NCBI GenBank assembly: GCA_029938605.1
Contig: JAOZUO010000083.1
Coordinates: forward strand, 1-34,580
Reading direction: 5' to 3'
Length of the DNA stretch: 34,580 nucleotides
DNA from: Deltaproteobacteria bacterium
Lineage (GTDB): Bacteria; Myxococcota_A; Polyangia; HGW-17; JAJRWW01
The translations under genes were made by a program, and so were the position numbers. Below the pieces are notes generated by a model that saw nothing but the letters and a program-made list of their open reading frames with translations, did not search any database and was not told the DNA's origin. Positions 13,695 through 20,532 of the stretch are shown here, piece after piece (within the stretch, counting starts at the first letter, position 1; every line of letters begins with the position of its first letter).

Positions 13695-15887
13695 ATGACC
13701 CAGACGGAAGATTCGAGGCGCGAGCCGCGCACCACCCCGAACCACCGCTGGCCCCGACGCATCGCTGATTGGCTTAGCTGCGGTCCCGTCGTCGGCGTGC
13801 TCATCGGCTTGGCCCTCTTCGTCCGGGGCGTTACGTCCCTTGGTGAGCTGAACTACCTGGGTCAGGGCACCGAGGAGGCCCGGCAGATCGCCATCCGGGT
13901 CTTTGGAGTTGACGTGGTCCGAGAACACCTCAAGCTCTTGGCTCTGTACCTGGGCCTCGGCTTGGCTGGAGGGCTCGCGGCCTCTGGCCTGTGCGCTCTA
14001 CGGGATCACCTCCGTGGGCGGCGGCCCCGGTCCCGCCTCTGGCGCATGGGGCGGTACGCGCTGGTGATAAGCGGCCTGCATCTATTTCTGTTCGCCCGGT
14101 CCGTGGTGGTCTATCCACAGCTCTACGCCGAGTACTTCTACGACAAGGGCGGGTTTAAGAAACAAATGCAGATGGTGCTCACCGACACCTTCTCGCCGGG
14201 CCTGATGGACGGCCTGATGCTGCTGGCGCTGACCCTTTTTGTGCTCCTGCCCCTGGTGGGCACCCTCCGCTCCGGGGGCTGGTCCTGGCGACCACCGCCC
14301 CTTCGACGCCTGGCGGGCTGGGGGACCTCCCTGGGCCTCATCACCGTGGCCCTGGTGAGCCTCGCCGTGGCCACCGGTCCCCGGGTCGCGCACGACAACA
14401 AAGGCCCCAACGTGCTGATTATCGCCGTGGACAGTCTGCGGGCGGATCGCCTCTACCAGGATCGGTACCGCCGGGTGGCCCCGCGACTCCATCGGTTCAC
14501 GAAAAAGAGCGCACGCTTCTCGCGCGCCTACGTCACCCTGGCCCGGACGTTCCCCTCCTGGCTGAACTTTCTGTCAGGACAAGAGCCCCACACCCACGGC
14601 ATCCGGCATATGTTCCCCACCTGGCGAGCCCGGCGGCGGGCGGGGATGACCCTACCGCTTCACCTTCGGCGGGCGGGCTACGAAACCGCCGTGGTCTCCG
14701 ACTACGCCGGTGAGATCTTCGGCCGTATCCCCATGGGCTTCCACCACCGGGAGGTCTCCTCCTTCTCCTTTTACGAGATCATACGGCAGCGGGTGCTCAA
14801 GGCTCATGCCCACCTGATGCCCTACCTTTCCACGGGCCTGGGGCGCCGCCTGGCGCCGCCCATGGCGGGAATGCCGGAAAACTCCGACCCGCACATCATG
14901 GCCCGGCAGGTCAACCGCATGCTCACCCGGGTGGCCCGAAAGAAGCGCTTTTTCATGGTGGCCTTCTTCTCCGCGTCGCACTTCCCCTACTCGGCGCCCT
15001 ATCCCTACTACCAGCGGTTCACCTCTCGCAGCTACACCGGACGCTTCCGCTACCACAAGCAGCTCCTGCTCAATGAGGGCCCCCCCACCACCACGGACAT
15101 CAAGCATATGCGGCAGCTCTACGACGGTACCGTCGCCGCCGCCGACGACGCCATAGGCCGAGTCCTGGATCACCTCCACACCCTCGGCATTGCCGACAAG
15201 ACCATCGTAGTGCTGACCGCCGATCACGGAGAAAACCTGTATGAGCCCACCCTCGGCATGGGCCACGGAGACCACCTACGGGGCGAGGTGGCCACCAGGG
15301 TACCCCTGGTGATCTACGATCCCGTGAACCGCACCGCCCCCCGACGGGTAAGCTCCATCGTACGGGACGTGGACCTGGCGCCCACCCTGGCCGCCCTGGT
15401 GGGCAAGCCCATGAAGAACGCCATGGCCGGGCGGAGCCTGCGTCCCCTCATGCAGGGCAAACCCGCCCGAGGCGACCGCGCCGCCTTCATGGAGACCGGC
15501 CTGTGGTTCACCCCCAAGCCGCAAGGCGTCGCGGCGAACCTGCGCATGAACTATCCGCCCGCGCTCAGTGGCCTGGTGCGCCTGGACGAGAAGCGACGGG
15601 GAGACCTTGTGCTCAACGACCGCTACCGATCCATTGTGGTGGCCGCCAAGCACAGGGCCATCCGCACCGGGCGGTGGAAGCTGATCTATGTCCCCCTTGT
15701 CCAGGGCGTGCGCCACCTGCTGTTCGACGTCAAGGTCGATCCGAACTGCACTCGGAATGTGGCCGCCAGCCACCCCCAGGTGACGGCACGGCTGGCCAAG
15801 CGGCTCGCACGTTGGATGCGCGGCGAGCCGGGCTCAATGCAAGTGGGTGACTACGTGCTGCCCGGACCCCAAGGAAAGAAACCATGA
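13695..15887 (+). CDS. membrane-anchored alkaline-phosphatase-superfamily enzyme ('sulfatase' fold), Thr-type
   Basis: 730 aa. About five N-terminal membrane segments (near residues 32-50, 80-101, 121-140, 170-190 and 210-228) are followed by a large periplasmic sulfatase-fold domain (about 236-700). The metal-site motif LIIAVDSLRADRL has Asp246, and VVLTADHGEN has Asp510 and His511. At the nucleophile position the sequence is ARTFPSW: Thr285 stands where sulfatases have the Cys or Ser that becomes formylglycine. Five helices plus a Thr-nucleophile domain is the plan of LtaS-type phosphoglycerol transferases, so transfer or hydrolysis of a phosphate ester fits better than sulfate removal (inference). 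It overlaps the next gene by 4 bp (ATGA), indicating coupled translation. Confidence 0.85.
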   Translation: MTQTEDSRREPRTTPNHRWPRRIADWLSCGPVVGVLIGLALFVRGVTSLGELNYLGQGTEEARQIAIRVFGVDVVREHLKLLALYLGLGLAGGLAASGLCALRDHLRGRRPRSRLWRMGRYALVISGLHLFLFARSVVVYPQLYAEYFYDKGGFKKQMQMVLTDTFSPGLMDGLMLLALTLFVLLPLVGTLRSGGWSWRPPPLRRLAGWGTSLGLITVALVSLAVATGPRVAHDNKGPNVLIIAVDSLRADRLYQDRYRRVAPRLHRFTKKSARFSRAYVTLARTFPSWLNFLSGQEPHTHGIRHMFPTWRARRRAGMTLPLHLRRAGYETAVVSDYAGEIFGRIPMGFHHREVSSFSFYEIIRQRVLKAHAHLMPYLSTGLGRRLAPPMAGMPENSDPHIMARQVNRMLTRVARKKRFFMVAFFSASHFPYSAPYPYYQRFTSRSYTGRFRYHKQLLLNEGPPTTTDIKHMRQLYDGTVAAADDAIGRVLDHLHTLGIADKTIVVLTADHGENLYEPTLGMGHGDHLRGEVATRVPLVIYDPVNRTAPRRVSSIVRDVDLAPTLAALVGKPMKNAMAGRSLRPLMQGKPARGDRAAFMETGLWFTPKPQGVAANLRMNYPPALSGLVRLDEKRRGDLVLNDRYRSIVVAAKHRAIRTGRWKLIYVPLVQGVRHLLFDVKVDPNCTRNVAASHPQVTARLAKRLARWMRGEPGSMQVGDYVLPGPQGKKP

Positions 15888-18592
15888 CCGCCCGGATCGT
15901 CTGGAGCGTGAGTCGCTCCGTCGCGCCCTATCTGCTCGGTCTGGCGACCGTGGGGCTGCTGTTGACGGTGGGGCGCCTGCCGGATCTGCCTCCACCGTGC
16001 CCCAAACCCGTCACCGACACCGCACTGACGGCCCACCGGCAACGCCACACCATCGACCCGGCGAAAGTGGGCAAGGGTACCACCGAGGCCATCGCCATTC
16101 GTCTGCTGGATCATCTGAAGACTGCCACGCGGGTCCACCCGCGGCTGGTCCGTTCCTATCAACGACTCGCCCGAGGCAACGGCGCGCCGGGGCACTGGCG
16201 CCACTACATCGATCCCTGGTCCCGTCTGCCGGCGCCACTCCAGCCCCTGAGAGTCCAGATGAACTTCGCTTTCCAGGACGTCCGCGCCTATGCCCACCCC
16301 GAGGGCTGGACCCGCCCTGTAGCCCGGCGGGCCAGGAGAACCACCAACAAGCGCGCTCGTAAACGCCCGCCCCGGCGACAGTTCGGTCGGGACAGGGGAA
16401 TGAACAAGACCCCTGGGGTCAACGAAACGCGGCTGAGCCTATTCGCACCCACCCCGGCGGCCTTCACCTTCCGCGTGGCGCTGGACCAGCGCGCCGCGCT
16501 TACCTTCGGTGCCGGAGTGCCCGTAAACTCCACCCGGGGACCGGTCACATTCCAGGTGGAGGTGGCCACGGGCAAAGATCCCGCCAAGGTCGTCGCCGAG
16601 CTGACCGTAACCGGGGCTCAGCGCCACCAGTGGCACGACCGACGCGTGGACCTGTCGGCCTGGCAGGGCCAGGAGATCCAGCTTACTCTGCGCACCAAGG
16701 GGCCCCGGAACGCCTTTGCCTTCTGGTCAAATCCGGTGATCTGGAAGGCCGGAGCTGCCCGCCCCGGCAAGAACGTGATCTTCATCCTCGTCGACACCCT
16801 GCGGGCCGACGGCGTGCGGGCCGTGACCGGGAAACACGCCATCACGCCACACATGGATGGTCTTGCCAAGCGCGGCGTGACGTTCACCAAGTGCTTCTCC
16901 ATGGCGAGCTGGACCCGATCCTCCCTGCTCGGGATATTCGCCAGCGAGCACGTCACCCGCGTAGACCCCCAGCTGAACACCCAATTCAAGCTCCACCACC
17001 GCTTCCGCAAACAGATATACAAACGGTGGCCACGGCTTCTGACCTGGCACCTGAAAAAACAAGGGTATTGGCTCGAGGCAATCGGAAACAACTTCTTTCT
17101 GCCGTCCTACACCCCCATCGGCTTCGACCGGGGCTTCGACCACGTCACCGATATCCGCGCCCACATCCACGACACTCCGGCCATCACCCGGGGCGCGATC
17201 CGGTTTCTACGCGCCCACCGGGACAGGCCGTTCTTTTTGTACCTGCACTATGATGGACCCCATTCGCCCTACTGGAGCCCCAAGGGCTACCGCGTAAAGG
17301 GTGCCCGGCCTCCGGGCGGCCCACACGACCGCCGCTTCGAGGAGTACCTGGGAGAGAGCCGCTGGACCGACAGCAACCTCGAGCCGCTCTTCACCGAGCT
17401 CAAGAAGCTGGGGCTCAACAAAAACACGGTGGTCGTGCTCACCGCCGACCACGGCGAGGTGTTCCACCGGGCCCACGACTACCTGGTGGGCCGCCGCAAG
17501 AAAAACCGCACCCTGCACCATCATGGATGGTCCGTCTACGAGGAGGTGCTGCACGTCCCGCTGATCATCACCGCGCCCGGAATTCGGGCAGGACGACGCA
17601 TCACCGCACCGGTGAGCCACATCGATCTGGCGCCCACCCTGCTGGACCTGGCCGGGGTGGTCCCCATGGAGGGCACCATGGGTCGCAGCCTGACCCCGGC
17701 GATTCTGCACAACAAGAAGATCGACCTCCGCCCCATCGCAGCGGTGGCGCGCTGGTCCTACGGCTTGCGAAAAGGACACTGGCGCTACATCCACCGGTTC
17801 GGCGCCGGACGAATTCTGCGCAATCCTTCCAAACCAAAGCGCACCACTCATGTCTCCGACGAGCTGTATGATCTGAAGTCCGACCCCGACGAGACCAAGA
17901 ACCTCGCCCGCGCCCGGCCGCAGCTCACCCGGAACCTGCGCAAGGAGCTCTTCTCCATCGTTTTGGGTAGCGGCGGCAAGGGCGGTCACAACACCCCGCG
18001 AGTCCAGTCGAGCCCGAACGTCTTCACCAAACCGGGGTTGCGATTGAGCCTTCGGCTCTGGGGCGGGCAGGGAAACCACAAGATCACGGGCAGCCTCTGG
18101 TGCCCGGGCACAGTGGTGGTACGGAACCTGCGAGGCCCCTCGTCCCATGCGACCTACCGGACCAGGGGTCGGGTGGACGTGCTGCTGGGGTACCACGACG
18201 GCAACCCCGCCGAAGTGGAGCTCGCCTTCGTGGGCTGCGCCCCGTCCACCATCAGGCTGGACCTGCGGCTGGACGGCAAGCCCCTGCGGGGTGAACAAGT
18301 GGCAGTGGGCCCGGTGTCCCTGCGTCTGATGCCAAAGCCCACCCGCCTGCCCTCCACGAGCCTTCGGGCCTTCGTGAGCCATCGGCCGCCCCCGCTGCTG
18401 CCATCAACAACGCCGCGCTTGCACCTGTGGCTGGGCTCGACCTACGAGGGCGATCTGAACCTGGATGACGGCGCAGGCTCGGCGGCACGCCTGGCCGACA
18501 AGATGCTGCGTGACGCCGGCTACTCCAAGGGATCGGCCCGACCCCGGCCCCGGCCCCGGCCCCGGCCCCGGCCCCGGCCCAAATCTCGCTGA
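15884..18592 (+). CDS. membrane-anchored alkaline-phosphatase-superfamily enzyme with N- and C-terminal beta domains
   Basis: 902 aa. One N-terminal membrane segment (about residues 12-30) is followed by a basic linker, a beta-rich module (about 180-290) that could be a carbohydrate-binding-like jelly roll, and then a sulfatase-fold domain (about 295-690). NVIFILVDTLRADG has Asp304 and VVVLTADHGEVFH has Asp522 and His523. The nucleophile region reads ASWTRSSLLG: Thr344 sits at the Cys/Ser position and the usual Pro is replaced by Ser345-347 context (T-R-S-S), so the formylglycine signature is absent. A second beta-rich region (about 705-880) and a tail of seven Arg-Pro units end the protein. 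It is co-transcribed with the preceding enzyme and probably acts on the same envelope polymer. Confidence 0.85.
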   Translation: MTARIVWSVSRSVAPYLLGLATVGLLLTVGRLPDLPPPCPKPVTDTALTAHRQRHTIDPAKVGKGTTEAIAIRLLDHLKTATRVHPRLVRSYQRLARGNGAPGHWRHYIDPWSRLPAPLQPLRVQMNFAFQDVRAYAHPEGWTRPVARRARRTTNKRARKRPPRRQFGRDRGMNKTPGVNETRLSLFAPTPAAFTFRVALDQRAALTFGAGVPVNSTRGPVTFQVEVATGKDPAKVVAELTVTGAQRHQWHDRRVDLSAWQGQEIQLTLRTKGPRNAFAFWSNPVIWKAGAARPGKNVIFILVDTLRADGVRAVTGKHAITPHMDGLAKRGVTFTKCFSMASWTRSSLLGIFASEHVTRVDPQLNTQFKLHHRFRKQIYKRWPRLLTWHLKKQGYWLEAIGNNFFLPSYTPIGFDRGFDHVTDIRAHIHDTPAITRGAIRFLRAHRDRPFFLYLHYDGPHSPYWSPKGYRVKGARPPGGPHDRRFEEYLGESRWTDSNLEPLFTELKKLGLNKNTVVVLTADHGEVFHRAHDYLVGRRKKNRTLHHHGWSVYEEVLHVPLIITAPGIRAGRRITAPVSHIDLAPTLLDLAGVVPMEGTMGRSLTPAILHNKKIDLRPIAAVARWSYGLRKGHWRYIHRFGAGRILRNPSKPKRTTHVSDELYDLKSDPDETKNLARARPQLTRNLRKELFSIVLGSGGKGGHNTPRVQSSPNVFTKPGLRLSLRLWGGQGNHKITGSLWCPGTVVVRNLRGPSSHATYRTRGRVDVLLGYHDGNPAEVELAFVGCAPSTIRLDLRLDGKPLRGEQVAVGPVSLRLMPKPTRLPSTSLRAFVSHRPPPLLPSTTPRLHLWLGSTYEGDLNLDDGAGSAARLADKMLRDAGYSKGSARPRPRPRPRPRPRPKSR
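18539..18580. repeat. 6-bp tandem repeat coding for an (Arg-Pro)7 tail
   Basis: Seven hexamers of the form CGGCCC (first copy CGACCC) lie in frame at the 3' end of the second phosphatase-superfamily gene, ten bases before its stop codon. Being a multiple of three, copy-number changes would alter tail length without a frameshift. Confidence 0.85.
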
Positions 18593-18593
18593 G

Positions 18594-18624
18594 TTGACAG
18601 CCGTCCCCCGACCCATCGTATACT
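18594..18624 (+). promoter_or_regulatory. promoter of the Cys-rich lipoprotein gene
   Basis: A perfect TTGACA (18594-18599) begins one base after the preceding stop codon. TATACT (18619-18624) follows after a 19-nt spacer, slightly long. Transcription would start near 18631, about 24 nt before the GTG start. Confidence 0.5.
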
Positions 18625-18654
18625 GATGACCCTACAACCATTGGAGGTCGCGCC

Positions 18655-19407
18655 GTGACGCGCCGTATTCTATTCCCAATCCCCATGATGCTTCTGGCTG
18701 GGATCTTACTCATATCTTGCCTGGACGAGCCCAGCAACGGCGACGACGCCGGATTGAACAACAACAGCACGATTCCCGACGCCGCGGTGGACTCCGAGGT
18801 CACACCCGACGCGGCGATGACCTGTCAGTCGGATGATCTCGTCTCTCAGCTCACCTGCGGTAGCGGCAGGAAGTGCACCCTCATCGACGACGAAAACCAC
18901 GTGGGCTGCGCGTCCACGGGCTTCACCCCCGCCTACGCGTCCTGCACGGAGTCGCGCCCCGATGACTGCGCCCTGGCCACTCTGTGCAGCAATGCGGACG
19001 ACTCCACTCGCTTCGTCTGTCTGCCCTTCTGCGAAGAACTGAACTCCGCGTGCCTAAACGGCAAATGTAGCCACGTCATCTCCCTGGCGGGGGGCGGTTC
19101 GGCCTACCTGTGCGCACCGGCTGACGAGTGTGATCCGGTCACAAACGGTGGCTGCAACCTGGATCAGTACTGCTACCTCGACCGGACAGGTGGCGGACTC
19201 ACCTTCTGCGTGGACACCCAAGGCACTGGCACAGCGGGACAGTCGTGCACCGACGACTACGCCTGCGTACTTGGCCAGACGTGCTTTGGTCCCATAGGCA
19301 CCGGCACCTGCACCCCGCTGTGCCACGCCGGCAACGACTCCGATTGCGATCCGGGCGTCAGCTGCTCCCAGATACCCAACACCGACTACGGCCTCTGCTT
19401 TAACTAA
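18655..19407 (+). CDS. Cys-rich secreted lipoprotein of unknown function
   Basis: 250 aa. The start is GTG 18655, with GGAGG at 18643-18647 7 nt upstream. The signal peptide ends LLISC, so Cys22 is lipidated. A D/N-rich linker (about 25-52) is followed by about 195 residues with many Cys in pairs (for example LTCGSGRKC, CNLDQYCYL, CVLGQTCFG, CDPGVSCSQ), probably disulfide-bonded small repeats of the sort common in myxobacterial surface lipoproteins. I recognise no catalytic family. It is probably located in the outer membrane or on the surface (inference). Confidence 0.78.
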   Translation: MTRRILFPIPMMLLAGILLISCLDEPSNGDDAGLNNNSTIPDAAVDSEVTPDAAMTCQSDDLVSQLTCGSGRKCTLIDDENHVGCASTGFTPAYASCTESRPDDCALATLCSNADDSTRFVCLPFCEELNSACLNGKCSHVISLAGGGSAYLCAPADECDPVTNGGCNLDQYCYLDRTGGGLTFCVDTQGTGTAGQSCTDDYACVLGQTCFGPIGTGTCTPLCHAGNDSDCDPGVSCSQIPNTDYGLCFN

Positions 19408-19427
19408 ACCAATAAACTTAGGTGGGG

Positions 19428-20279
19428 CTAGAAGTAGAGCAGCCGGTTCAGGTTCTCTTTTTCCCAGCGTTCGGAGGCGTCAGCCCATTCGAAGGTACGC
19501 TCCTGGGCCTTGAAGGCGGGGGTGTGGAAATGGTGGCGCCCGTTGACCACGGGGATCTCGTGCACCTGGTGTAGCATCTCGTGGAAGACCACCGCCTCCA
19601 CGAAAAAACGCGGAACGAAGGATCGGTCCAGGGAGTTGTGGATGCGGATCAGCTGATCCTCCACGGAGTAGGACCCCATGTTGACGCTGCCGTGTCGCCG
19701 GGCGGGCCCTCGGAGGCGCCGACCCCAGGTGATGTCCGCCTCGATTCGGCCACCGAAGTAGCGCTGGTTCAAGGCGTGGAAGATCTCCTCGAGGTCGAAG
19801 AACTGGCCTCCGGGAATGAGCGTAATCTTGCGTACGCGGGGCGGTAGGGAGTGCCGGATCTTATCCTGGTGCTTGTCGATGTACACATTGATCGTAGCTG
19901 ACGCCTCGGTGTCGTTCCGGGCGATGTACCGAGCCAACGCTCTTACGATGCCCACCTCGGCGTCCACGAACATGTGGTGCAGACGCGCCTCGAAGGTTCC
20001 CTTTCCACGCTTGACCGAGATGATGCTGTAGCGGTTGTCGGTGACCGTCACCTGCAGCTCCCCACGCAAATGCGCACCGATGCGTCGCTGGAGCCGGAGG
20101 CGAGCCGCCTCGTCAATCTTCCGCACCAGGGGAAGCTGACCCTGCCGCGGATCCATCACGGCTACCCCGAAAGAATTGCGTGGAGCCCGTCTGCGCTGGG
20201 GGACCAGCGCTCCGGGCGGGGACGCGGGCACCCTACCGTTGAATCCGAACAGCATCTGTTCGTTCGTAGCCTGCCTCAA
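19428..20279 (-). CDS. SprT-like zinc metallopeptidase
   Basis: 283 aa if it starts at TTG 20279 (GAGG lies 8 nt upstream); an in-frame ATG at 20255 would remove 8 residues. The zinc motif is clear: VVFHEMLHQVHE has His233, Glu234 and His237, with a third ligand probably in the RHHFHTPAFK block near 249-252. The C-terminal half also has the SprT-like order ALNQRYFGGRI, then ADITWGRRL, a strand-rich part and HEMLH. The N-terminal half (about 1-150) is basic and has no family I can name. SprT/Spartan-like enzymes cut proteins, in some cases DNA-crosslinked ones; the substrate here is unknown. No signal peptide, so it is cytoplasmic. Confidence 0.8.
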   Translation of the reverse strand: MRQATNEQMLFGFNGRVPASPPGALVPQRRRAPRNSFGVAVMDPRQGQLPLVRKIDEAARLRLQRRIGAHLRGELQVTVTDNRYSIISVKRGKGTFEARLHHMFVDAEVGIVRALARYIARNDTEASATINVYIDKHQDKIRHSLPPRVRKITLIPGGQFFDLEEIFHALNQRYFGGRIEADITWGRRLRGPARRHGSVNMGSYSVEDQLIRIHNSLDRSFVPRFFVEAVVFHEMLHQVHEIPVVNGRHHFHTPAFKAQERTFEWADASERWEKENLNRLLYF

Positions 20280-20532
20280 ACGGGAAACCTCGATAACGTT
20301 GATAAATAGTTTAAAATCAATGCGTTAACTAGAAAGAGTTTCTCTTTCTGAGCCTGTTGAGTCTACTGCGAAACCCCCTTTCGGGCAAATTTCAGCATCT
20401 GCTCAAAAAAGAGGCTGATTTTGGGATGTCTGGGAGGGAATCCCTGAAGCGATCATCAAGGGATTGTGGAAAAAAAAGCGAAATCCCGGCGATCAGGGCG
20501 TAAGGCTTAGGGCTTGAACAGGCTGGTTGCCC
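20280..20532. other. AT-richer intergenic region with stem-loops
   Basis: No gene is seen. It holds a perfect hairpin AGAAAGAG-TTT-CTCTTTCT (20331-20349) and, further right, the blocks AATCCCT, AGGGATT and AAATCCC (between about 20440 and 20490), in which the middle block can pair with either neighbour. A run of eight A (eight T on the minus strand) lies between the last two blocks and may help terminate transcription coming from the FHA operon. Confidence 0.4.

Noticed and set aside
13695-18592. Calling both enzymes arylsulfatases
   Set aside because: Neither has the Cys/Ser-x-Pro-x-Arg formylglycine signature; the fold is the same but the nucleophile is Thr.
20331-20349. Rho-independent terminator
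   Set aside because: The hairpin is perfect but AT-rich and no T-tract follows on either strand.
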